A DNA stretch of 64,000 nt from Acanthaster planci. Its lineage: Eukaryota > Echinodermata > Asteroidea > Valvatida > Acanthasteridae. Positions 1 to 8,375 of the stretch are shown here, piece after piece (the first letter of the stretch is position 1; every line of letters starts with the position of its first letter). The DNA lies in the NCBI RefSeq assembly GCF_001949145.1, contig NW_019091390.1, positions 390,710 to 454,709 of the forward strand, read 5' to 3'. The translations under genes were made by a program, and so were the position numbers. A model generated the notes under the pieces. It did not search any database and was not told the origin of the DNA. It was given only the letters and a program-made list of their open reading frames with translations.

Positions 1-110
1 ACAAGACAGTTTAGGATGGGGGACAAGACAGTTTAGGATGGGGGACAAGACAGTTTAGGATGGGGGACAAGACAGTTTAGGATGGGGGACAAGACAGTTT
101 AGGATGGGGG
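1..110. repeat. 22-bp tandem repeat, at least 5 units, truncated by window edge
   Basis: The unit acaagacagtttaggatggg(gg) repeats with a 22-bp period starting at 1, 23, 45, 67 and 89, with essentially no divergence. A decayed partial copy (aaaagacagt) follows at 111-120. The array starts at the first base, so it continues to the left. Near-perfect identity implies recent expansion. It probably lies in a 3' intron of the TTLL7 gene. Confidence 0.95.
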
Positions 111-748
111 AAAAGACAGTATGTCCTCATACTGCGTAACTGTGGCACTACTGAAGGGTAGCTTGGAGCCATTTTGATCGTGCATCCACACTCGGTGGGT
201 TTCTCTCATGCCAAAACTACCTGTTTGTGCACATTGCGTTGAAAATTGGATTGGCCTCATTTGCATGAATGAACCAGTGTGAACTTGCGATATGTTGGGC
301 CGTTTCCAAGTTTCTTGGCCACAGCTAGAAATAACACATGCACGTATAGAAGCCGCAAGCCAGCAGCTTCGTGCATGATGTCCCACAGATTTATGTGTTA
401 TCTGTAGTATCTCTGACCTCATTCAATGGCTCTTTCAGCAGACCAAATGGCTACATCCAAAGTTAGGCAGAGAGTTCACAGTCCTCAAAACCCCACCTGA
501 TAACACCACACCTGGACTGCCATTGTTAAGTAACAGATCAACCCCTCTCAATCCACCTTGGGCAGAAGCACCCCTCATCAGTTGAAAAGAGACATTTTGG
601 TGGTGAGTGTTCTTTTGATCAATTACAACACGACCACACAGCGTGCATTTTACAGTCGCTGGTGAACCAGCGAAGTGCAGTTCCTACCAAAGAACCCTCA
701 GTTGCTGGGAAAATTGCGCCCTCTCTTGGTCCCGCTCCAGGCCCATAC
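111..748. other. Non-coding stretch left of the last visible TTLL7 exon
   Basis: This is presumably a TTLL7 intron, because the exon ending at 749 closes with a splice donor. I searched both strands for the C-terminal TTLL7 blocks expected next and recognised none. Apart from the tandem-repeat edge I see no structured feature. Confidence 0.6.
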
Positions 749-883
749 CTGTGACAAGATCCATTCGGCCTCCTCGTCGGTCTTGCCAGGGAACTTGATC
801 CTCATGTCGTTGAGGGCATTTAGAGTTCTCTTTGTAATTTCCTCCTCTCTCTCTTTAGCTGCCGCCGTGGCCAGTGCCTCATC
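749..883 (-). CDS. TTLL7: TTLL7 exon 11 (last visible)
   Basis: The exon lies between an acceptor ending TTTTAG and the donor CAG|GTATGG. It is 135 nt (45 codons), phase 0 at both ends. The peptide begins DEALATAAAKEREEEITKRT and contains NDMRIKFPGKTDEEAE, which matches the human TTLL7 segment with KDMKIRFPGKSDAESE. It lies in the C-terminal region beyond the catalytic and microtubule-binding parts. Confidence 0.9.
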
Positions 884-3800
884 CTAAAATTATGAAATGA
901 ACTAAGGCATCTGAACATAGGGCGGTTAAGACTTAGGACTTATGGAATCATGTAACAATGCCCTCCCGGCAGAGCTAAGAGTTCTGGGGTCTATTCATCC
1001 AGTGGGCAAAAAAGGATTTTCCATGCGATAAGTTCAGGTGAACACAGTGGTTTCCTACGGCACTGATATCATTAAGAGCAGATAAACTGTGAGGTAGGGA
1101 GAGGAACCACCGTATTCAGAACCATGAGCCAATTTGAAAAAAAATGATCTGGCCTATCAGCAGTCTTGTTACGTATGACATCACTGACAGATTGGCATGG
1201 TTGAACATGGGACGCTGTTGCTATTATGCCGTCAAAAATTGGTACAGAGGTTGTACATGGCATCCACCTTCCCAGTCAGCGTTTTCGTTCTACAGGCATA
1301 CGTATGGGTAAACCACTTGTGCTTATCCCCCACAACAAAAGCATTGACCCTAAAGATGGCTGACATGCATAAGCTCTACACCAAGCGGTTCACCATTTTC
1401 CATTTTGGTATACTATTTTCTGTCACTGCATTTGATGATCACTCGGCAACAGTGATCCTTAATTGTCAAAATCTTTGTTCCAAGGTCATCAGTCATCAGT
1501 GTTTAGCCGACACATGCAATAAAGCAAGGTAGGTATCTTGTAAAGCAAGTCGCTCACCATTGCTTGGCTGAGACTCATTCCGGACAGCTTACGATTGACG
1601 GACGACATGGGTCTCGTCAGGGAATGCGACCTTGCACCCGACGGCGTCTTCACGGCTGACGGGGGCCGGGGCCGGGACCGGAGCCCCTTGGCTGACTGGG
1701 GGCGTGGCCGCTGCTTGAGCGTGGGCGAGGCCTGGGTGGCCCGGCTGAGGGAACGGGAGGGCCGTGGGGGCGGGTGCTGGCCGCTGTGGGCGGAGTTGGT
1801 GCTGCTCAGAGACTCGTGGGTGGAGTCGGCTAGAGAGAGCTCGCAGGACGTGCTCTCATCGTACTCCTCTTCCTCGTCCTCCACTACTTGGTCGGCACTG
1901 CTTGGCATACTGGACAGAGGCTACCAAAGAGGACAAAATAGCCGTTGATTTTCGAGTATGATGGAATGACTACTCACTAAGTGAGGCCTGGCAGCGCATG
2001 AAACCCAGAGGGGTTAGTTTCATGGAGTGACTGAGCAAAGATATGCTTACTGGCTAAACTGTTGTGTGACGCATACTGTTTGTGGCAGATTTTCAGCTGT
2101 TTCGTCATATTAAATTCCAGAGACATGCTAAGCAATACTCCCTTGCTTAGCACTAACATAAACCTGGTCTGGTTCCTATACACCTTTGTAAATGCGTGAG
2201 CAAACAGGGCACACAACTTATTTCCAAGGCTTACAACATGGCTTAAAGCACCTTTACAGTCAACGGTCATATGAAACAAAGTATGAGAAGTCGATTGTAA
2301 TGGAAATCATTTCATATCATGCATTCTTCACTTCTAGAGGGTGCACTTGTGCCCAGAGCCAAACAAATCATGAACTCTCCATAGGTGATTATTTTCAACT
2401 GTCTTTTTAGAAACTGAACTTGAACACAGTAAACCTTTCTACCTTTGGACCTCTGGTTGCCATTCCCAGAGCTCCTGCTGAGGTATCACACTGCTGTAGC
2501 ATGTCTAAGATTTCCTCTTCCTGCAAATATACAAAGAAACCAATTTTTCATCAGCTTTGTGCAAGAATAAGAGATGTTGTGTTTTAACTATGCCCCTCAT
2601 CAACACCGACTTTTTCCTAGAACAAAAGCTAGCACGAGGGCAAGACATAGAGGGGTAATTTATTTAAGCTTTTCAAGAGACTTACCAAATATAGACAGAC
2701 TGTACAGGTTAAATTGAAATCTTGCACATAACAGTTCTGGCTCAGTGTGCCAGAGCAATATTTCTCCTGTGTTCAGTTTAGCCACAGATCTAGCCACTGT
2801 GCTCACCCTGAGACTGGTATTGTAGGTATTGAGGGCGTCCCGCTGCAGGGCGGCTGCCCGGCCGGACAGAAAGAGCTGGAAGGCGTCGGTCAGCAGCGTG
2901 TAGTACCTGTCCTGGCTGAGCTTGTCCAGGGGTGGGTAGATGCGGCGGAAGGCGCCCATGTTGCGGTTCTCGTTGTCCTCCCGGGCACCGTCTCGCCGCA
3001 CCTGCGCCAGCTTCTCCCTCAATTCCTGCTTCCGTTTCTCCACGGCCGCCTTCTGCTTGTCCTCTTCCTATGAAAAAAGGCAAAGTGAATGGACCATTGT
3101 CAAGATCTTAAAGCTGTCAAGACATTCTCAGAAACTTGAAAAGCCAGGTGCGGAAATAGTATTGATACAGATGCTGTTATTAGAATATCCTGCATACTTT
3201 CACTGATACTGAAGACAACTAGTTTTGGCATGCCACGTGAATTGACTGTGCACCCGTCACATTTGGTATCAGGGGTGTACTGGAAATTGTTTGAAATGTT
3301 AATGTAGCGATAGTGAAAAAATGCGTAATACAAGTGAATTTTTCCTCAACCCTTTCACAGCACGGCCCAGCATAATTCTTCCAAATTCACTGCGAGAAAA
3401 CATTAAATTTCTTGTAATTTGCTAAAGGTTTGTTTCCTTTTACAAACCAGCTTGACCATGTCAAAGTTTTAAACAGAAAACACGGGTTTAAAAAGTCTTT
3501 GTTCGGACAACGTCGTAGCATGAGTGCATAGAGCCAATTGGCAGATTGAGTAAAAAGCCAAGTGGATAAACTGTGGTTGTATCTCATAAGGTAGATTGAT
3601 TTCGAGGTTTGGAAGGTGCTCTGAATCTATGCTTACTGAGACTTCAACGCCAGGTCTCTTGGCCGGTCTGAAGAGCCGTTTCTGGGCCTCAGCTTTCTGG
3701 GCAGCTAGACCTTTCCTCTTGTCCGACTGCTTCATGTTCAAGAGTCGGAACGTATCGGTCAGGACGCCATTCTTGATGTCAAAGTCTATCTTCTCGTCCG

Positions 3801-6800
3801 TGCCAAAACTGGGCGCTCGGTTAATCTGAAATGTGAGGGGGAAAACAAAATTGTTGGGCTCCTGGATACTGGTAAAACGGACCTTATTTGCACAAGAGAG
3901 GATGAGGATGGTTATCAGGTATGCTTTTGCTTTACACCCAAAAGTATGCTTCTTTATGTGAAACATCACGTTCTGTCACAATTGGGTATTTTCAGCCAAT
4001 GAAGTCGTGTCTAAAAAGTTTCTGTGAGTTTCAACAAATGTAGTTAAAAAAGTTGCATTCTGTAAATGGCCTTTCTCTCTCCTTTATGTTGTCATTGGGT
4101 ACCCAAGTAATATTAAGGCATGCCAAGAATGGCAGTTAAAATGCAGACTTTAGCAAGTGGATTGTAATCAGGAAGAGCATTTTGAAGGGAGCAGTTCATT
4201 GCGGCAGGAAGTAAAACTAATCCTTAAAAACATACTCTTGTCGTTTTGTTCAACTGATGTCAGTAAATGTGACGACAGCAAAGCAATCAAGATAGCAGGC
4301 TGGAATTAATCTACAGATGGAATTCAGCGTTCTGCTAGTTTTGTATCAGAGAATCTGGCTTTTACAGGTGCACTGTGACACATGCTAATCTCAAGAACAA
4401 AGTGAGGAGATTTGCTGGAAACCTTACCTCAATCAGCCATGGTTTGAGCTTGCGGTCCAGCATGATGTCAAAGCCAAGAATCTCAAAGCAGCAACTATCG
4501 CCGCCCGAAGACTGACCGGGGCGACACATGCGATAGGAATGAAGGACGTGGGGCTCGGCAACGATCATCGTCTTGATGATCACGTCCTGTGGGGTTGGAC
4601 AATTTAACTCCTCTGTGTTATACTCGCCAATTAAAAACTTAATTACAGGAACTTCTCTTGAACAATGAGCAATGTATACATTGGTCAATGCACATTCCGG
4701 GTTTGTGTACGAACATGAGGCAACTCTAGGGCAATGTGTGTAATAACATTTCCTTTCACCTAAATTCTTATATCAAAATATCCACAATTTTGAGGCACTG
4801 CTTCAGAAGTTAATACCAAGAACTGCATGTTGTTTCTTAATCATTTTAATGGTTCTTCAGTGAAGCATACAATAGGCCTAATGTGGAACAAACCACTGCT
4901 GAATCAAGGGACCGATTTCAAGCAGAAAAATATTGCTTAGCATGTCTATGAGCCTGGAAAAAACAGCTGAAAGCCGGTCACAGGCAATAAATTATAAGGT
5001 ATTTGGATGGCCCCTTTTCTTTGCTAAGCAAACTGTTTTTGTGCTAGGCAGGTAAAAGAGAACACTGTCAAGCAAGTGACATCAAACGAGCTTCAAGTCA
5101 TTCATGAAATTTGGCACTTTGAAGTCACCAAAATGACATGTGCAGAGTGTCTAGCAAATATGGGGGAGACGTGATTCACTCACAGCGATCTTTTTCCACA
5201 TGAGGGTCACGTCGTAATCGTTTTTCCGCAGGTACTCATTCAAGAATTTGATGGAGCGTTTACTGCCTGTATTGACATCCTCGCTTCGCTCAAAGTTTCC
5301 ACTTTTCTTGTTGATGGAGTAATTGGTCAGGTGCATGTACAGTTGATCCTGTTGGATTGGATACAGAAATGACGAATGTTTAACCCTAACCCTCCTCAGT
5401 CCTCCAACAGGTGAAGGATTGAGGAGGGTTAGGGTTAATCAAGTACCTGGCTTGGCTGCATATTGGTCAATAACTGAAAAAAACTACAACAATTAGGGAG
5501 ATTCATAATACAAACGTCACTTTCAACTTTACAGCACATATTTCCTACATAATTATTTAAAAAAAAAACGATACTTGTTTATAATTCAATTTCTTAACTT
5601 GTGTCTCAAACACTTAAAGCAAAAATTGAAAAAAGCTTGCAGGCAGTCACAAATGACTGGGCTTAACATATACACACAATGATGTAAAAGAGCAGACGAT
5701 CTAGTATATTCAACGGCTTTATGGGAAAGTTGGCAGGTGGAAGGAAAGCTAGAAACCAGGAGAGTAGGCAGTGAGGTGAAGGAAGATGTAATTAGCAAGC
5801 AGGTGGTTGGAGAGGAAGACATAGCAGCAGAGAAAAGAAACAGCAGGTGCATGGGCCAAAATGGGCCATCCTTCTTGTGAAAGTAACGTACCACGTTGCT
5901 GTCATTTGGGTTGCAGTATTTCTCTGTGCTCATTCGTACCAGTCCGTCGTTGAAGAGAAATATTCGGAGTGGGTCGCATGACAAGATGAGGACGTAGACC
6001 CTCAAGTCAAATTTGTAACCTTCCAATAAGAACGGCTTGTCTAGATATTCCTGAACGATAGTCATCTCTGTAGGAGGGATGCGTTCTCCGTTCCGGTACA
6101 GCGAAATCCTGAAAAAAAAAAAGGAAATTTGAAACAAACTTCTAACCTGGTTTTCTCCTTCTAAGCTGTTCTCATAGTGTTCTAAGTGCTAAAAATGTTA
6201 TCCTTTCACTGTGGTTTACCTATTCCAGATGGCAATTCAAAGTTCACAACACAAATAAACTAGTCCCAACAGCCATGCCACCTCCCATAACACAGACGCA
6301 CTGCCAACAAAACAAAATGAGCGGCAGGCATACCCATTTCCCATGGATCCATTCGCTGGCTTTACGATGAAAGTCCGATGCTTCTTCCTCTTCTTGAGAT
6401 CCTGGAAATAGTTCTGGAAGGAGTTGTACTCGGAGGGGAAGATCCAGGTTCTTGGGACAAAGTTGTACTCGTCGGGATGTGCTCGTACCATTCTGACGAA
6501 AAATGCATAGAGACACTAGCTTGCTTTTGCATTGCAGAATGTGTAAAACAGATGTAAATTCTTGAAGAAAGACAGGAACCACCAACACAGGGCTGGGTAG
6601 TTCAGTGGGTAGAGTAGTGCTACGGTGCCCCTGAGGATGCAGGTTTGAATCCCACTTCAGTCAGTTTCTTTTTAAACATTTGACGTGGTGGTGAGATCGG
6701 AGGCTGGGCTCCCAGCCCCTAACTCCATCAAAATAGCGCAATAACAAGATTGCACATTCTGATAGGTTTGTAATAGTTCTCAGGGTTTGAAAGAACTCAC

Positions 6801-8369
6801 TTGGCCATGTTCCTCGCCAGCGAGTCCTTACGGCAGATCTCCCCCATCCCCGGGAAGTGGTTGATTCGTTGGTAGGACTTGAGCTGGGAGATCTGCTCCG
6901 ACGGTGGCGCTGTGTCACTCCAGAACAGGAAGCTAAAAATCAACGAATTGAGGGTTGTGTTCGGTTTTTAAGCCTGTCATTGATTCATACTGCCATACTG
7001 CAATCTTCAAAGGATTCAAATACTTCCACGAAAAAAACAACAGAATTTTTCAGCCACATTAGATGTACTGATCACACTGATTAATGAGGGAACTGCAATA
7101 CTCAAATCGATTCTACATTTTATTAGTCGCTAAGAAGAGAACGTGAAATCACATGACATGATAATTAAAAAGTGCTCTGCAGGGGACAATTCAATGAGCG
7201 AGAACAGGTCGCTCATTTCGTTTGTACTGACTGATCTTTCTCACCTTCAAAAGCACACTCTACTAGGTACGTATAAAAATCAGCAAGTGTTGTTTGATTT
7301 ATCTCATAAGTCAAGCAACATCTCACATTGGTTCTTCAGTGTGCATTTGGAAACAGCACAGGTGATTACAAGTTAACATTCTGGGGCCAATTTCATAGAG
7401 CTGCTTAAGCACAAACTTTGCTTAAGCGTGAAAAAACTTTGCTTGACAAATCAGGTTACCAGCCAAAACTCCATGTGATGTAAATTGTTTTGGAATGGTA
7501 TTCACCTGTCTTTTGGTAAGCATGACAATCACATATTCTGAGCTGGTAACCTTTATTTATTAAGCAAGTTTTTTCGTGCTTAAGCAAATTTTGTGCTTAA
7601 GCAGCACTATGAAATTGCTTAAACACGGCAGCTTTTCAACTCTGCATGAGCTCACGCATGACAGAAAAGAAAAGAAAAACGAAACATACAAATTAGGGAG
7701 AATGCAACCACCCACCAATTTTGATCATCTTCCTTGGTTGAGTGTACACCAAATTTCAAAGCCACTGAACGGACTGTGGAAAGTAAAAGAAAACTGTGTG
7801 AAGAAATGCAAGGGTCTACAGAGGTCACAGACAGTGAAATTCAAAAACATCCCCAGGTTTTACTAAAATGTGTCTTTGCTGCTGTGAATATATATCAGTC
7901 AACAATGGTTATTGCGCATCCAGTCTGCAAAAGCTATTGCGCACAACGTACTTGTATCGCAAAGGTTTAGTACACAGCGCAGGGCATAAGTTGTAGTGGA
8001 CGCACACGCCCCCTCTGACAACGCAACGCACTCCCATACTCATGTCCACTTGGAAAGCCCACAGCGATCAAAACTTGAATTGCAACAACGTAGTTCTTGG
8101 AGAGCAAGTTACAACCTTCATCTCTTTGACTTGAATGATTATATAAAGCACTCTGGGAGTCCTGTTACTACTGAGATGGTCTTCATGAATTCAGACTCCA
8201 TTTTGAGGCACTCACCCACTTCGTATTTGGTAAGGGTCACGTTGATTCCGACGGGCGTTCTCTTCTTCTTGACTTTCTTCTTGGGTTGTATTGTCTTTTG
8301 CTTATCCTCATCCTCTTCCTGTCCCCCGTCCATCGACGAGGACTTCTTGTCAGACAGAGCACCAGACAT
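749..8369 (-). CDS. TTLL7: Tubulin polyglutamylase TTLL7, 11 coding exons, C-terminus outside window
   Basis: This enzyme of the tubulin tyrosine ligase-like family adds glutamate chains to tubulin C-terminal tails using ATP; vertebrate TTLL7 prefers beta-tubulin and acts on neuronal and axonemal microtubules. The exons, in coding order, are 8369-8172, 6932-6801, 6492-6334, 6108-5892, 5348-5184, 4586-4428, 3825-3637, 3067-2807, 2520-2443, 1920-1558 and 883-749. They give about 685 residues; I recall human TTLL7 as about 887 aa, so roughly three quarters is present. Visible blocks are RINHFPGMGEICRKD, FVPRTWIFPSEY, the ATP-site KPANGSMGNG, VQEYLDKPFLLEGYKFDLR, HLTNYSINK, FEILGFDIMLDRKLKPWLIE and INRAPSFGTD. 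After the TTL core come the basic microtubule-binding helix (EKRKQELREKLAQVRR) and RRIYPP, then an acidic/serine-arginine tail. All junctions from exon 2 onward are phase-consistent; the join from exon 1 to exon 2 is not and needs a small missing exon. The TTLL7 assignment over TTLL6/TTLL13 rests on the post-core region. Confidence 0.95.
884..1557. other. TTLL7 intron 10, no feature seen
   Basis: This 674-nt stretch has no recognised repeat, conserved motif or convincing additional exon on either strand. Confidence 0.6.
1558..1920 (-). CDS. TTLL7: TTLL7 exon 10: acidic then Ser/Arg/Pro-rich disordered tail
   Basis: The acceptor is TTTGGTAG and the donor ATG|GTGAGC; 363 nt, 121 codons, phase 0. 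Exon residues 1-8 are PLSSMPSS, matching human PLCSMPES. Residues 14-22 are acidic (EDEEEEYDE), and the remainder is basic, serine- and proline-rich and predicted disordered. It holds two RPxSA motifs (residues 73-77 and 85-89) and RSHSLTR (97-103). As I recall the human protein, it has the same kinds of motif in the same order. The exon is much more GC-rich than its introns. Confidence 0.93.
1921..2442. other. TTLL7 intron 9
   Basis: This 522-nt intron has no clear feature. Around 2040-2160 there are loosely repeated gcttac/gcttagc words, as in decayed copies of the fold-back element at 7388-7617, but no terminal repeats can be defined. Confidence 0.5.
2443..2520 (-). CDS. TTLL7: TTLL7 exon 9
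   Basis: The acceptor is ATTTGCAG and the donor CAAAG|GTAGAA; 78 nt, 26 codons, phase 0. The peptide starts EEEILDMLQQCD and ends ATRGPK. It aligns with human TTLL7 EEDILDLLEQCE and TRGPK, which distinguishes it from other TTLL family members. Confidence 0.93.
2807..3067 (-). CDS. TTLL7: TTLL7 exon 8: basic microtubule-binding helix
   Basis: The acceptor is TTTTCATAG and the donor CAGG|GTGAGC; 261 nt, 87 codons, phase 0. A long charged helix (KRKQELREKLAQVRRDGARE) is followed by ENRNMGAFRRIYPP and AFQLFLSGRAAALQRD. This corresponds to the cationic microtubule-binding region that follows the TTL core in TTLL7 and to the RRIYPP block of glutamylating TTLLs. Confidence 0.95.
3068..3636. other. 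TTLL7 intron 7, no feature seen
   Basis: This 569-nt AT-rich intron has no recognisable repeat or exon. Confidence 0.6.
3637..3825 (-). CDS. TTLL7: TTLL7 exon 7: end of catalytic core
   Basis: The acceptor is ACATTTCAG and the donor TCTCA|GTAAGC; 189 nt, 63 codons, phase 0. It starts INRAPSFGTDEKIDFD. The N of INRAPS, with the E at the end of the previous exon, belongs to the metal/ATP-binding E-x-N of the ATP-grasp fold. DKRKGLAAQKAEAQKRLF follows, as in TTLL7. Confidence 0.95.
3826..4427. other. TTLL7 intron 6, no feature seen
   Basis: This 602-nt stretch has no recognised repeat or additional exon on either strand. Confidence 0.6.
4428..4586 (-). CDS. TTLL7: TTLL7 exon 6: catalytic core
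   Basis: The acceptor is CCCCACAG and the donor GAG|GTAAGG; 159 nt, 53 codons, phase 0. The peptide runs from DVIIKTMIVAEPHVLHSYR through CCFEILGFDIMLDRKL to KPWLIE. The D of GFDIMLD and the final E are the conserved acidic metal-coordinating positions of TTLL enzymes. Confidence 0.95.
4587..5183. other. TTLL7 intron 5
   Basis: This 597-nt intron contains, around 4910-5050, scattered gcttagc/gctaagc words (for example tattgcttagcatg and ctttgctaagcaa). They loosely resemble the arms of the fold-back element at 7388-7617, but a boundary cannot be drawn. Confidence 0.5.
5184..5348 (-). CDS. TTLL7: TTLL7 exon 5: TTL signature HLTNYS
   Basis: The acceptor is TCCAACAG and the donor ATCGCT|GTGAGT; 165 nt, 55 codons, phase 0. 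It starts DQLYMHLTNYSINKKSGNF. HLTNYS is the hallmark of the TTL domain. SKRSIKFLNEYL and MWKKIA follow. Confidence 0.96.
5349..5891. other. TTLL7 intron 4
   Basis: This 543-nt intron holds the 24-bp-arm hairpin at 5380-5438. The rest (5439-5891) shows an A-run near 5560 and nothing else recognisable. Confidence 0.6.
5380..5438. repeat. Hairpin-forming inverted repeat with telomere-like arms
   Basis: The left arm 5380-5403 (ttaaccctaaccctcctcag plus tcct) pairs with the right arm 5415-5438, which is its reverse complement with one mismatch. The spacer is 11 nt. The arm tips consist of TTAGGG/CCCTAA units. It lies in TTLL7 intron 4. Confidence 0.9.
5892..6108 (-). CDS. TTLL7: TTLL7 exon 4: catalytic core
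   Basis: A strong T-tract acceptor ending TTTCAG precedes it and the donor is AACGTG|GTACGT; 217 nt. The first G completes the last glycine codon of exon 3, then ISLYRNGERIPPTEMTIVQE follows. Further blocks are YLDKPFLLEGYKFDLR, SCDPLRIFLFNDGLVRMSTE and NPNDSNV. The GYKFDLR block contributes substrate and ATP contacts in TTLL enzymes. Confidence 0.96.
6334..6492 (-). CDS. TTLL7: TTLL7 exon 3: FVPRTW and ATP-binding lysine
   Basis: The acceptor is TTTCGTCAG and the donor AATGG|GTATGC; 159 nt. The first A completes an AAA lysine codon. The peptide runs MVRAHPDEYNFVPRTWIFPS through KHRTFIVKPANGSMGNG. IVKP contains the lysine typical of ATP-grasp ligases. Phases at both ends fit exons 2 and 4. 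Confidence 0.96.
6583..6670 (+). mobile_element. tRNA-derived SINE fragment (intron of TTLL7, antisense to gene)
   Basis: An A-box-like tagttcagtggg (6598-6609) and a B-box ggtttgaatcc (6642-6652) have tRNA-like spacing. The anticodon stem does not fold well, so this is a SINE head and not a tRNA gene. The sequence from caccaacacagggctggg to ttcagtcagtttctt matches the elements at 33325-33522. Confidence 0.8.
6801..6932 (-). CDS. TTLL7: TTLL7 exon 2
   Basis: The acceptor is GATTTTTAG and the donor GCCAA|GTGAGT; 132 nt. One base completes an upstream codon, then FLFWSDTAPPSEQISQLKSY and QRINHFPGMGEICRKDSLAR follow. HFPG is an N-lobe signature of TTLL enzymes. Its starting phase needs two bases from upstream, which exon 1 as drawn does not give. 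Confidence 0.94.
6933..8171. other. TTLL7 intron 1 region, contains MITE and presumably a missing short exon
   Basis: Apart from the MITE at 7388-7617 I see no strong feature. The protein alignment and codon phase both call for a small exon here, about 20 nt with length 3n+2. It would encode the acidic linker between FMKT and FLFW (PDEDETS in human, as recalled). I could not place it confidently. Confidence 0.5.
7388..7617. mobile_element. Fold-back MITE with long inverted arms
   Basis: The left end caatttcatagagctgctta and the reverse complement of the right end caatttcatagtgctgctta differ at one position. Similarity continues through the gcttaag-rich arms and on to an internal ggttaccagc on each side, so nearly all of the 230 bp can fold on itself. 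There is no ORF. The class is a non-autonomous DNA element. Target-site duplications are unclear. Confidence 0.85.
8172..8369 (-). CDS. TTLL7: TTLL7 exon 1 (start codon; donor uncertain)
   Basis: The ATG at 8369-8367 begins MSGALSDKKSSSMDGGQEED. A lysine-rich run KPKKKVKKKRTP-type segment follows, then INVTLTKYEV and, through the donor region, LKMESEFMKT. The last part aligns residue by residue with human KFEIVRLVIDEMGFMKT. The end is drawn at TCTCA|GTAGTA (8172), a weak donor chosen because FMKT is retained. A better-looking GTGAGT donor at 8215 would remove it. A TTTTGTTAG acceptor just upstream (8380-8376) suggests the 5' leader is spliced. Confidence 0.8.
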
Positions 8370-8375
8370 CTTTTT

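Noticed and set aside
1595-1948. 117-codon plus-strand ORF
   Set aside because: Shadow of the GC-rich TTLL7 exon 10 on the other strand.
5380-5438. True telomere or interstitial telomeric tract
   Set aside because: Only two TTAGGG-type units per arm in an inverted arrangement; too short for a telomeric tract.
6591-6660. Functional tRNA gene
   Set aside because: A and B boxes are present, but acceptor and anticodon stems do not form properly and related copies occur as repeats, so it is a SINE head.
8186-8216. GTGAGT donor (8215) as the end of TTLL7 exon 1
   Set aside because: It is a better consensus than the donor chosen, but it would remove the segment ending in FMKT that aligns at the right spacing with human TTLL7. 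It remains possible if an intermediate exon supplies the region.
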